Below, piece after piece: positions 21,938-28,610 of a stretch of DNA of 28,610 nucleotides. The stretch spans positions 1 to 28,610 of the IMG/VR virus record IMGVR_UViG_3300038470_000039. One strand, given 5' to 3'. The position numbers were made by a program, and so were the translations under genes. How positions within the stretch are numbered: the first letter of the stretch is position 1; each line of letters opens with the position of its first letter. The notes beneath the pieces were generated by a model that did not search any database, was not told where the DNA came from, and saw only the letters and a list, made by a program, of their open reading frames with translations. This DNA is from a virus.

Positions 21938-23500
21938 TCAGGCGTACGACGCGGTCTGTGCACCGACCTTCACGCGCTTCGGTGGCTTGATGAACCGTTC
22001 GACCCCGGCACAGACCGCGTCGATGATGTCGTCGTTCGCCGCCCGCGGGTAGCCGTACATCTCACCTTCGAGGGCATGGAACCGTCCGGCGTGCAGCACG
22101 AGCGGGGCGGGGCGCTGGTACTGGTCGAGCAGCCACGTGAAGCGGACGTCCTTACCTTCGTCGCTCCACGAGGTGATGACGCGGGCCGGGAGCTTCTCGA
22201 ACACCTCGGGCCACAGGTCGCCGCCCTGGTTCACTTCGACGATCACGGCGTGGATGCGGTGCGGCCACGCGCGGAGGATCTTCGCCAGGTGGGCGGCGAG
22301 GCGACGGCCGGTGAGCTGCACCCCCTCAGCGTGCTCGACGACGCATCTGCCTTCGGTCGGGGAGAATGCGACCACTGCGACGCCGGTCCGGTCGCTGGTC
22401 TTCTTCGCGGTGGTGGCCGGGTCGACGAGCAGCAGGCGGCGGGTGAGGGTGTCGAGGGTGCCGTAGGTGATGTCGCCTTCCTGCCAGTAGTCGCCGTCGT
22501 GGCCGCCGGGCTGGTTGTCGTAGTTCTTCGCGTACGACTTGGTGTGCCGGATGGACTGCAGGAATTCCAGCGTCCAGCGTGCTGGCCACAGGCTGGCCTC
22601 GCTGCCGTCGGGGCGGGTGACGATGGCGGGGTAGTAGTGGACGCGGATCTTCTCGTCGCGTGGCCACTCGGGTGGATCGGTGTCGGTGATCTGGCGGACG
22701 AGGTCATGGACGATGCTTCCGGCCATGGTGGTGGTGCCGGTGAACATGACGACGGCGGACAAGGACATGGGGAAGATGGCGGTGGTGACGGTGTCGAGGC
22801 GCTTCGCCTTCTGGTAGAGGCTGTACTGGGCTTCCGCGGGCTCAATGTCATCGAACAAGATCAGGTCGGGCCTGCGGTTCTCGATCTTCGCGCCGAGGGC
22901 CGCCGCGTCGGCACCCTTCGTGACGAACGCAGCCCCCGACCTCGCGATGTACACGTCCTGACGGTCCGCGACCGTCACACCACCCGGCCGAGTCGCCGGA
23001 GTGCACAGTTCGAGATAGTCGGTCCGCAGCAGCTCGTTCGTGTCGAGCTCACGCTTGAAGCTCATGAGGTGCTGCTGCGCCTGTGGCCCGGAGTCCGCGA
23101 ACGCGATCACGAAGTTACGGTGACCATGAGCTAACGCCCACATAGGCAAGATCAGATAGGCGAGGGTGGACTTCCCGGTCCCGCGAGGAGCTACCCATGC
23201 CGACCGGCACTCCTGCGGACCGTGAGCCACCTCGAAGTTCCGCGCCTCGGAGAACAGGTCGAGGTGGAACCGCGACATCGTGATCTCGTTACCGGTGTCC
23301 TCCGACCGCAGATGCTCCGGGAAGTACACCAGCGCGAACGCCAAAGGATCATGCCTGGTGAGGGAACGCCGTCCCTTCTCCGTCTTCAGCAGATCCGCAG
23401 CAGTCAGATCTGGCCGGATCTCCCGCAGCTCCGCCACGCGCCGGGCCAGGTAGTCGACCCGGTCGAACGACTCCGGCTCGACACCATCCAGGTACCCCAC
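21938..23500 (-). CDS. terL: Terminase large subunit (ATPase-nuclease)
   Basis: The protein has 520 residues; GTG start 3 bases after the preceding stop. It is the packaging motor that cuts concatemers and pumps DNA through the portal. Motifs visible are Walker A APRGTGKST (residues 104-112), Walker B LILFDDIEP (213-221, with Asp217, Asp218 and Glu220) and the coupling motif VMFTGTTT (251-258). The RNase-H-like nuclease acids are probably Asp360 in LLLVDPATT, Glu422 in VIVEVNQGG and the Asp cluster ANDDIIDAV (490, 491, 494). All key residues are present and the reading frame is intact, so the enzyme looks functional. A small terminase lies two genes upstream. Packaging type (cos or headful) cannot be told from the sequence here. 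Confidence 0.96.
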   Translation of the reverse strand: MGYLDGVEPESFDRVDYLARRVAELREIRPDLTAADLLKTEKGRRSLTRHDPLAFALVYFPEHLRSEDTGNEITMSRFHLDLFSEARNFEVAHGPQECRSAWVAPRGTGKSTLAYLILPMWALAHGHRNFVIAFADSGPQAQQHLMSFKRELDTNELLRTDYLELCTPATRPGGVTVADRQDVYIARSGAAFVTKGADAAALGAKIENRRPDLILFDDIEPAEAQYSLYQKAKRLDTVTTAIFPMSLSAVVMFTGTTTMAGSIVHDLVRQITDTDPPEWPRDEKIRVHYYPAIVTRPDGSEASLWPARWTLEFLQSIRHTKSYAKNYDNQPGGHDGDYWQEGDITYGTLDTLTRRLLLVDPATTAKKTSDRTGVAVVAFSPTEGRCVVEHAEGVQLTGRRLAAHLAKILRAWPHRIHAVIVEVNQGGDLWPEVFEKLPARVITSWSDEGKDVRFTWLLDQYQRPAPLVLHAGRFHALEGEMYGYPRAANDDIIDAVCAGVERFIKPPKRVKVGAQTASYA

Positions 23501-23503
23501 CGG

Positions 23504-23767
23504 CTACCCGGCCCGCTGACCGCAGTGCCCGCACACCCCGCCACGCAGCGGCCCCTGATGCGACCTCACACAAGCCGCCATCCGGGTAGCCAGTGCCTCC
23601 CTCAGCAGTGTCCGGTACACCACGGACGGGGTCACCTCCTCGTCGCCATCCGACAGGGCGGCGGCCATCGCTACGACCTGCGTGTGCGACGCCCCGACCC
23701 GGACGTTGATCCTGTGCTCCTTCGCCACGTACCCCAGTGTCCACCATTCGTCCACCGGTTGGTGCAC
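23504..23767 (-). CDS. Small protein, possibly ribbon-helix-helix-like
   Basis: The protein has up to 87 residues from GTG 23767; an in-frame GTG giving 74 residues (VAKEHRINVRV...) is an alternative. The core HRINVRVGASHTQVVAMAAAL, followed by TPSVVYRTLLREALATRM, has a strand-helix-helix rhythm like ribbon-helix-helix DNA-binding proteins. The C-terminus carries CGHC and an upstream Cys, hinting at a small metal site. It lies between the two terminase subunit genes with 3-base gaps on both sides, so it is cotranslated with them and may aid packaging or regulation. The family assignment is weak. Confidence 0.6.
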   Translation of the reverse strand: MHQPVDEWWTLGYVAKEHRINVRVGASHTQVVAMAAALSDGDEEVTPSVVYRTLLREALATRMAACVRSHQGPLRGGVCGHCGQRAG

Positions 23768-23770
23768 AAC

Positions 23771-24283
23771 CTACGTCGACTGCGGCTCCTCAACAGCCTT
23801 CGCGCGCCGCTCCATCTCCGCCACCAACTCATCCAGAGCCACATCCGCCGCCGACCGCTCCGTCACCGTCACATCAACCTGCGACTTCACCGGCAGATCC
23901 AGGCCGAGCAGCTTCCGCCGCGACTCCGACACCCGCAGCAGCCCAGCCAGCGCCTTCAAGGTCGGCCCGTCGTCGTCGTACCCGGTGTCCTCCCCCTTGT
24001 GCAGGACGGCATGCCGCCGCTCAACGATGTCGAGGTACCTGCGTTCCAGGGCGTCGAGCTTGTCCAGCTCAAGGCGCCTCACGGCCTCTGCAGGTTCGGT
24101 GAGGGTGTCGGCGAGGGCCCGTTTCACTGCTTCGTGTGCGGCGGCCCGGGACATGCCGAGGGTTTCGGCGATCTGGTTGTAGGTCATTGACCTGGCCCGG
24201 AGCCGCGCGGCCTCGGCGTCGCGGGCTGCGGTATCGGGGTCGCGGTCGAAGCGTCCTTTGCCGTCGCGCGTCTTGTTGGTCAT
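23771..24283 (-). CDS. terS: Terminase small subunit
   Basis: The protein has 170 residues; ATG overlaps the previous stop (ATGA). Residues about 24-56 form a helix-turn-helix (LRARSMTYNQIAETLGMSRAAAHEAVKRAL in outline) suited to recognising the packaging site. Residues about 62-95 are a charged helical oligomerisation region (EAVRRLELDKLDALERRYLDIV in outline). The rest (LLRVSESRRKLLGLDLPVK, then a polar tail) is typical of actinophage small terminases, including the 'RR.LLGLD.P' motif that I associate with this family. It acts with the large subunit encoded just downstream. Confidence 0.85.
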   Translation of the reverse strand: MTNKTRDGKGRFDRDPDTAARDAEAARLRARSMTYNQIAETLGMSRAAAHEAVKRALADTLTEPAEAVRRLELDKLDALERRYLDIVERRHAVLHKGEDTGYDDDGPTLKALAGLLRVSESRRKLLGLDLPVKSQVDVTVTERSAADVALDELVAEMERRAKAVEEPQST

Positions 24284-24492
24284 GACGTCCGGTCGGATTC
24301 TCTGCCCCAGGTGGCGGTGAGCCGTACCTCGGCGAGTGCATGGATGGATGCCGTGTATTCGACGGGTGGGATGGTGCACCCGTGGTCGGCGGCTTCCTGT
24401 GCCCCAGCGATGATGAAGGCGTTGACGTGAGTGGATGGGTCGCTGGTCCAGTCGTCGATGGGGATGGTGCGGGTGACGGTGTGGCTGGTCAT
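24280..24492 (-). CDS. Small hypothetical protein (70 aa)
   Basis: ATG at 24492 with GTGAGGA upstream; the stop overlaps the small-terminase start as ATGA. The sequence has a Thr-rich strand start (TSHTVTRTIPIDDWTSDPSTHV) followed by a helix (NAFIIAGAQEAADHGC) and a strand (RLTATWGRESD), suggesting a small alpha/beta domain. I do not recognise the family. Placement before terS is consistent with an accessory gene of the packaging operon. Confidence 0.6.
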   Translation of the reverse strand: MTSHTVTRTIPIDDWTSDPSTHVNAFIIAGAQEAADHGCTIPPVEYTASIHALAEVRLTATWGRESDRTS

Positions 24493-24505
24493 GATGCTGG
24501 CGTCC

Positions 24506-24670
24506 TCACCATGTCCCGCACCTGAAGCACATCTTGCGGTATCCCAGGTCGATGAGCTTCGGATGGTGGGTTCCGCGAGCGATGCACGCCGCGCGCCTCC
24601 GCCGTCTGGGGATGAGCAGGCGTCCAATCAGCCAGAACGGTGACCGCTCGATGCGGTCGATCAGGCTCAT
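24506..24670 (-). CDS. Small basic protein with Cys/His motif (54 aa)
   Basis: ATG at 24670 overlaps the exonuclease stop as ATGA. The N-terminal 20 residues are amphipathic to hydrophobic (SLIDRIERSPFWLIGRLLI), followed by PRRRRRAACIARGTHHP and a C-terminal CFRCGTW. The Cys-x(n)-His-His...Cys-x-x-Cys arrangement could bind zinc. No family is recognised. It might bind nucleic acid given its charge, but this is an inference. Confidence 0.6.
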   Translation of the reverse strand: MSLIDRIERSPFWLIGRLLIPRRRRRAACIARGTHHPKLIDLGYRKMCFRCGTW

Positions 24671-25125
24671 CGCTGCGTTCCGGTCGCACCGAACCAGGTG
24701 ACCGCGACCCACCTGGCGTCGTCGATGGCGTTGTGGTTGCTGTCCGGTTGGGTGATTCCTTGGAGGCCGTTCTCGTCTAGGTATTGCCGCAGGTCACGGC
24801 AGTACATGGGCCAGCCGTCGGGGAGGTTCATCATCGTCCCGTAGAGCTGGCAGAGGGCGACCCAGTCGTAGGAGGCGTAGTAGGCCCACCACTCGGGGTT
24901 GTCGCCAGCAAAGTCGACGATCTCGGCGGCGATGGTCGCGCGGGGCTTCGTCGGGCCCGTCAGGGTCGGAAGGACGTTGACCTTCACCCAGTCGCCAGCC
25001 TTCGACCGGTCCGTCTCGACCGGTTCGGCGTAGTAGGTGGCGCCGTCCTCACGGACGATGCCGATGGCCAGGAGGTCGATGGTCCGGCCGTCCTCGATGA
25101 ACTCGGTGTCGAAGAAGAGTCGCAC
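24667..25125 (-). CDS. DEDDh-type 3'-5' exoribonuclease (Rv2179c-like)
   Basis: The protein has 152 residues; GTG start with AGGAG nine bases upstream. It begins MRLFFDTEFIEDGRTIDLLAIG, nearly the signature of the actinobacterial Rv2179c family of small DnaQ-fold 3' exoribonucleases. Catalytic residues are visible: Asp6 and Glu8 (FDTEF), Asp87 (ASYDWVALCQLYG) and His131 with Asp136 (HNAIDDAR). The length matches the stand-alone family. Chromosomal homologues trim RNA 3' ends. In this phage it may degrade host or antisense RNA or recycle nucleotides. The gene sits in the run of small genes ahead of the terminase. Confidence 0.88.
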   Translation of the reverse strand: MRLFFDTEFIEDGRTIDLLAIGIVREDGATYYAEPVETDRSKAGDWVKVNVLPTLTGPTKPRATIAAEIVDFAGDNPEWWAYYASYDWVALCQLYGTMMNLPDGWPMYCRDLRQYLDENGLQGITQPDSNHNAIDDARWVAVTWFGATGTQR

Positions 25126-25136
25126 GGGTCGTTCTC

Positions 25137-25412
25137 CTAAGGTCCTGGCGTGAAGCCGATGCGGGCGTCGATGCTGGGTGGTTCGTAGGCGGGTTCGATG
25201 TGGGCGGATGCGGTGGAGTCGCCGTGCCAGGGGCGTTCGGTGCTGCTCTTGGGGGCGCCGAGCCAGTCGAGGAGTTCGTCTCGGGCTGGTGGTGGGATGG
25301 AGGCGGGGTTGGCGGTCCAGATGGTGCCGGTGCGGCCTTCGGTGATGGTGATGCGGGTGCGGCGGGTGGTGCCGTCGTCGTGGACGGTGACGCGGGAGAC
25401 GATGGCTGTCAT
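25137..25412 (-). CDS. Hypothetical protein (91 aa)
   Basis: ATG at 25412 overlaps the previous stop (ATGA); its own TAG stop lies within the exonuclease ribosome site. The first half is beta-type (TAIVSRVTVHDDGTTRRTRITITEGRTG in outline). It continues ARDELLDWLGAPKS and ends in a Pro-rich, probably disordered tail with little regular structure. I recognise no family. Coupled translation with both neighbours supports that it is a real gene. Confidence 0.65.
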   Translation of the reverse strand: MTAIVSRVTVHDDGTTRRTRITITEGRTGTIWTANPASIPPPARDELLDWLGAPKSSTERPWHGDSTASAHIEPAYEPPSIDARIGFTPGP

Positions 25413-25723
25413 GTGGCGTCCTGGTTGGCGGCGAGGGCTGCGATGGATGGCCTGAGGTCGAGGACGACGATCCATCCGACGGACTCGACGTTGGCGACGC
25501 CGATGGTGGGGAGTCCCCATGCGTCGGCGTTGGCTTCGGCGGAGAGGTTGGCGAGTTCTTCGGTGGGGTGGATGAAGGTGTGGACGTGTGCGGGTTGGAG
25601 GTCGTCGCGGCCGATGATGCGTAGGGCGGTGGCGTTGTCGTAGCGTCCGGGTGGTTTGCCTGACCAGCCTGCGGCGCGGAGCCGGGCGAGCCATGCGTGC
25701 TGTTGTGGGGTGGATGCGCTCAC
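25409..25723 (-). CDS. Hypothetical protein (104 aa)
   Basis: GTG at 25723 overlaps the previous stop as GTGA, and the stop overlaps the next start as ATGA. The sequence begins SASTPQQHAWLARLRAAGWSG, contains ATALRIIGRDDLQPAHVHTFIHP and ends in a hydrophobic strand region VGWIVVLDLRP and a helix. It looks like a small folded alpha/beta protein. No function is recognised. The His-x-His and Asp residues are noted without assigning a role. Confidence 0.65.
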   Translation of the reverse strand: MSASTPQQHAWLARLRAAGWSGKPPGRYDNATALRIIGRDDLQPAHVHTFIHPTEELANLSAEANADAWGLPTIGVANVESVGWIVVLDLRPSIAALAANQDAT

Positions 25724-25977
25724 GTGGCGGGCTCCGGGGTGGTGCGGGGGCAGGTGGGGTGCTGGCAGTCGGGGTTGGGGTCTGGGCACGGGCACCACCT
25801 GGCGGCCTTGAGGGCGGCGGCCAGTGCGGCGGCGGCCGCGTGGGCGCGCCGGGCGCACCGACGGTGGGTCCAACGCCAGCGGAGCCGATCGCACGGGAAG
25901 CAGTATCCGCGGAGCCCGGTCCGGTAGGCGAGGTAGACGGCCTCGTGCCAGGCGAGCCGCACGTACCGGGCGATCAC
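25720..25977 (-). CDS. Cys-rich small protein (85 aa)
   Basis: GTG at 25977 overlaps the previous stop (GTGA), and the stop overlaps the next start (GTGA). It contains GYCFPCDRLRWRWTHRRC and later WCPCPDPNPDCQHPTC, so two clusters with seven Cys plus His. This suggests one or two small zinc-binding modules around an Ala-rich helix. The composition is basic. No family is recognised, and nucleic-acid binding is only a possibility. Confidence 0.65.
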   Translation of the reverse strand: MIARYVRLAWHEAVYLAYRTGLRGYCFPCDRLRWRWTHRRCARRAHAAAAALAAALKAARWCPCPDPNPDCQHPTCPRTTPEPAT

Positions 25978-26132
25978 GGCATGACCTGCAGGATGTCCCC
26001 GCACCCGGCGCACAGCAGGGCTGGTACGGCGAGGACGCCGGGTGCGGCTTCGGTGAATGTGACGGTGGTGTCGGCCTGGCCAGGGCATCTGTCGTTGGCG
26101 CAGCGGACAGTGATGGTGCCTGCGGCGTTCAC
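25974..26132 (-). CDS. Zinc-ribbon-like small protein (52 aa)
   Basis: GTG at 26132 is chosen because it overlaps the upstream stop as GTGA; longer upstream frame sequence is Arg-rich and looks non-coding. The product has two Cys pairs, RCANDRC (CxxxxC) and LCAGCGD (CxxC), flanking beta strands, the pattern of a single zinc ribbon. Small proteins of this kind often bind nucleic acid or proteins. The end overlaps the next gene. Confidence 0.65.
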   Translation of the reverse strand: MNAAGTITVRCANDRCPGQADTTVTFTEAAPGVLAVPALLCAGCGDILQVMP

Positions 26133-26554
26133 CAGGTCACATCTCGTTTCGGGGTCGTGACGCCTTCGATGGCTGGCCAGCACTTCACCCGGACCTGGAT
26201 CGTCCCCCAGTCGCGCATGAGGTCCCCGTCGATGGTGACGCCGAGGTGCTCGTCGGCGTCCACGACGTGCCGCTCCTGGGTGATAGTGCGGCGCATCCCC
26301 TGCCACATCGCGGCGAGGTCCCGAACCAGGTCAAGGGGGTGCACTGGTCGCTCGTGGCCGTATGCGGTCTGTGCACCGTAGGTCTTGGCGGTCATGGTCT
26401 GCTGCTCGAAGTCGAGGGAGGTCGGGGACGTCCAGTCGGCTCCGGCCCAGTCGAGGGATGATGTCGGCGGCTTCACATAGGTGATCTCCCGGGATCGGGT
26501 GGCGAACCGGGTGATCGAGCGCGGCGGGTCGGCGAAGGTGGCGGCGAGGTCCAT
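26129..26554 (-). CDS. Hypothetical protein (141 aa)
   Basis: ATG at 26554 is preferred because AGGAGG lies about 5 bases upstream and it shares TGATG with the previous stop; GTG 26557 is one codon earlier. The protein has a polar N-terminus, a segment RPVHPLDLVRDLAAMWQGMRRTI and an acidic strand region VVDADEHLGVTIDGDLMRDWGTIQVRV. I recognise no family. Its codon use matches neighbouring phage genes. Confidence 0.7.
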   Translation of the reverse strand: MDLAATFADPPRSITRFATRSREITYVKPPTSSLDWAGADWTSPTSLDFEQQTMTAKTYGAQTAYGHERPVHPLDLVRDLAAMWQGMRRTITQERHVVDADEHLGVTIDGDLMRDWGTIQVRVKCWPAIEGVTTPKRDVTW

Positions 26555-27495
26555 CACGCCTCCTGGTGGGCGGCGAGGTAGGCCTCGCGGGTGGTGCGGC
26601 CGATGGCGCCGCGGGCGGAGACGGGGACGTTGTTGGCGTGGGCCCAGGCGCGGATGGCGCCGCTGCTCATGTCGAGGGGCGCGGGCTTGTCGGTCGCGTC
26701 CTGCCCGGGTGGGCAGTGGGGTCCCCCGCAGATGCTGCCGCCCTCACAGGGGGCCCGGTGCTCCGGGGGGAGGGCGATGGTCTCTGCCTCGGGGTCGCGG
26801 TCGATGGCGACGCTGGCGGCGGCTTCGCGGGCGAGGAGGAGGTCGCCGGTGGTGATGGCAGTGGGCTCGTCGTCCCAGTCGATCTCGTCGTTGTCCCTGG
26901 CAGTCTCGGCTGCGCGGCGGGCGAGGGTCTGCCCCACTTCGAGGGGGACGCTGGCGCGGGCTGCGGCGGCGTCGGGGTCGCCGAGGGAGGACCGTTCGAT
27001 GAGGTCGTGGATGGTGGCCTTCACGTCCGCGTCGGCGTCGTAGAGGGCCTCCGGCTCGGCGTCGCCGATGGCGTCTGGCAGGGTGCCGGCAGGTGCTGGT
27101 GCAACGGCGATGGTGGTGATGTCGGCGGGGTAGGCGCGGAGGACGTCGTCCGCCTTGATGCCGTTCTCGCCGTCCCAGGTCCAGTAGCCATCGGTGTCGA
27201 GGGTGGCGGCGATGACGATGAGGGCGTCGTCGCCGGGCTGCGGGTCGAACGGGACGGGCGTGGCGACCTTGGTCTTCATGTCGGCGAGTTGGGCGGCGGC
27301 GTCGGCTCGGGCTGCGACGAGGGCACCCTGGGCGGCCTTCTGTGCGTCCCATCCGGGCTTGAGTTCGGCGTAGATCTCGGCGGCTTCGTCGTGGCGTGCC
27401 TGCTGGATGAGGGCGTGGACTCGTTCGGCCATGTCGACGGTGCCGCCGTCTCCGAGTTGGGCGAGGATCGGGAGCAGGTGCTCCGGTGCTGGCAT
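26554..27495 (-). CDS. Protein with C-terminal Lsr2-type DNA-binding domain (313 aa)
   Basis: ATG at 27495 with GCGGAG upstream. Residues about 278-310 (SGAIRAWAHANNVPVSARGAIGRTTREAYLAAHQ in outline) match the C-terminal DNA-binding domain of Lsr2, the actinobacterial xenogeneic silencer that grips AT-rich minor grooves through an RGR-like loop; here the loop reads ARGAIGR. The Lsr2 N-terminal dimerisation domain is absent. Instead residues 1-80 are helical, the middle (90-240) is acidic with a YWTWDGENG segment, and residues 250-261 have CEGGSICGGPHC, a possible metal site. Roles could be countering host Lsr2 silencing, nucleoid contact or regulating the late genes. It is the first gene of the small-gene run. 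Confidence 0.75.
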   Translation of the reverse strand: MPAPEHLLPILAQLGDGGTVDMAERVHALIQQARHDEAAEIYAELKPGWDAQKAAQGALVAARADAAAQLADMKTKVATPVPFDPQPGDDALIVIAATLDTDGYWTWDGENGIKADDVLRAYPADITTIAVAPAPAGTLPDAIGDAEPEALYDADADVKATIHDLIERSSLGDPDAAAARASVPLEVGQTLARRAAETARDNDEIDWDDEPTAITTGDLLLAREAAASVAIDRDPEAETIALPPEHRAPCEGGSICGGPHCPPGQDATDKPAPLDMSSGAIRAWAHANNVPVSARGAIGRTTREAYLAAHQEA

Positions 27496-28372
27496 GGGTA
27501 TCTCCGCAGGTGGGGGTTAGTAGTGGCCCTCCGAGGGTAGCGCCCGGCCATTGCAGCGTGATGGTGGACGTGCGCGGCGTGCGGGCGGCGGGGTGGCTGG
27601 CTTTCTTCACTCGGAGGGGCGTGGTCGTCTCGTGGGGGTGGCGGCTGGCATCCCCCGGGCGTGTGCCTTCCTGGTCGGGGCGTTCTTCTCGCCTGCTTCG
27701 GGCTGGCTTGCAGGGAGATCGAGGGGAGTGGCTGCTCGGGGATGTCTTCAGGGTCTCGCCACGCAGGCGGGAACGGCGCATGGGAGCCGAGAGGCTTGCC
27801 GGGGACGTGCTGCCGGGCACGGCGCCATGTCTCGTGGCTTCCCATTCGCCCGTAGGGCGGTGTGTCGGTGGGCGGTGATGGCTCGGCGAGCAGACGTGGT
27901 GCTGCCCGTCATCGTGGCTGGGTCTAGGGCCAGGCGCTCTCTGCGTTCGCCGTTGTGGTTGGTGCCGTCTGGACCGACTTGACGGGGGCGCGTCCGGGCG
28001 TGGCGCCACGACCTGTAGCCCGGCCAGCGGCGTGTGCTGGTCCGGGCGAGTGGCCCCCGTGGGGCCTGGTTCCGGTGAGCCGTGTACTGCCGGATGTTCC
28101 GGGGCAGGTGCTGCATGGCTGCCGGGGTCGTCGCGCCCGGTCGTTCGAGGAGTTCACTCACCCAGCCGTTCACCTGCATGTCCGGGGCGTTTCCCCTTGC
28201 CCGACCTTGCGGCCAGCTCCACCCGTGGGGTGGTCTGCGGTTCCGGGAAGGGGCGCCTGACGGCATGCCCGGTCAGGGCGGGCGGGCCACTGGCTCCGGG
28301 GCGATGGTCACCCGATGTGCGCCTGACGTGCCGTGGGGATGATGCAGGTCAGCGCGAGTAGTGGCATAGTTA
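27496..28372. other. About 0.9 kb without a convincing gene
   Basis: Several overlapping frames are open on both strands, as expected for high-GC DNA, but most read as Arg/Pro/His- or Gly/Ala-rich. The best minus-strand candidates are 28179-27748 (MQVNGWVSELLERPG opening, then arginine-rich) and a frame reading PYGRMGSHETWRRAR near 27860-27690 that runs into the next gene. The two overlap and neither has a strong ribosome site. One frameshifted or decayed gene, or two short genes, remains possible. Otherwise the stretch probably holds leader or control DNA for the minus-strand operon. Confidence 0.4.
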
Positions 28373-28452
28373 GGCGCAAGCGCGCCCACCCCCTTTGCGG
28401 GTGGGTAATCGAAGCCCCGGACGCGGACCTCCCAGAACGCGGATGGGGCTTC
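28373..28452. terminator. Cluster of three successive hairpins
   Basis: GGCGC/GCGCC (28373-28386), CCCACCC/GGGTGGG (28385-28405, 7-base loop) and GAAGCCCC/GGGGCTTC (28411-28418 with 28445-28452) lie back to back; the first two share two bases and so compete. The last has an 8-bp perfect stem and is followed on the plus strand by a T-rich TGCTGTTT, resembling an intrinsic terminator. It could insulate the late operon from genes beyond the right edge of the window. Confidence 0.6.
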
Positions 28453-28491
28453 GTGCTGTTTGCGGACTTGTGTTCGAACCCAAGCCTATCG

Positions 28492-28528
28492 CGTCGTGCA
28501 CAGATCCGCGCACGACGTGATGACGTCA
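28492..28528. promoter_or_regulatory. Operator-like inverted repeats
   Basis: CGTCGTGC (28492-28499) and GCACGACG (28510-28517) form a perfect 8-bp inverted repeat with a 10-base spacer. It is followed at once by the palindrome TGACGTCA (28521-28528). Spaced dyads like this are typical of repressor or regulator binding sites. There are no flanking genes in view to say which promoter would be controlled. Confidence 0.4.
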
Positions 28529-28610
28529 CGGCACACGTCGACGCTGGCCAGACACGACGGAGGCGGGGGCCGCGTCCCAGCGGCGCCCCCCACGAGGTAC
28601 AACCACCAGC

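Noticed and set aside
27551-27982. Plus-strand frame upstream of the operon as a divergent regulator gene
   Set aside because: No helix-turn-helix or other motif, poor codon character and no ribosome site.
28460-28500. GTTCGAACCC, resembling a tRNA T-loop, as a tRNA gene or attachment core
   Set aside because: No D-arm, anticodon arm or CCA-side acceptor stem can be paired around it; the upstream sequence folds into its own hairpins. An attachment core cannot be supported without the second copy.

Overview
The window is a high-GC (roughly two-thirds G+C) stretch carrying the packaging, head and tail genes of a long-tailed (siphovirus-type) actinobacterial phage or prophage. The base composition, GTG starts, the Lsr2-like domain and the gene order point to Streptomyces or a close relative as host. 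This is an inference from sequence character, not a database match. An IS200/IS605-type element carrying tnpB sits at the left edge. That suggests an integrated prophage, although such elements also occur in phages.

All phage genes are on the minus strand and read from right to left. Bases 28610-27496 hold a palindrome-rich control region and no convincing gene. Bases 27495-24280 hold a packed run of small genes, many with 1- or 4-base stop/start overlaps: a protein with an Lsr2-type C-terminus, small Cys-rich proteins and a DEDDh 3'-5' exoribonuclease. Next comes packaging and head assembly: small terminase (24283-23771), a small protein, large terminase (23500-21938), portal (21851-20304), two small membrane proteins (20307-19805), MuF-type minor head protein, scaffold and HK97-type major capsid protein. 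A 771-residue fibre/spike-like protein follows the capsid gene (16753-14438).

The neck and tail genes follow: connector, head closure, a small basic protein, neck protein, tail terminator, major tail protein, tail assembly chaperones in overlapping frames consistent with a -1 frameshift, a 1627-residue tape measure, a Dit-like protein and three minor tail proteins. Two or more of the tail-tip proteins look adhesive. The last one, with an N-terminal LamG-like domain, runs directly into the right end of the IS element, which supplies its stop codon. Lysis genes and the N-terminal part of TnpB lie outside the window.

Several intergenic gaps in the structural operon carry strong inverted repeats, especially around the capsid, fibre, neck and major-tail genes. 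They probably act as terminators or attenuators that set the stoichiometry of virion proteins. The most interesting points are: the tnpB right end, whose omega-RNA guide would be phage tail-gene sequence; the spike-like gene beside the capsid gene, bracketed by hairpins; similar-looking inserted domains in the major capsid and major tail proteins; and a tape measure with eight exact-period 40-residue repeats.
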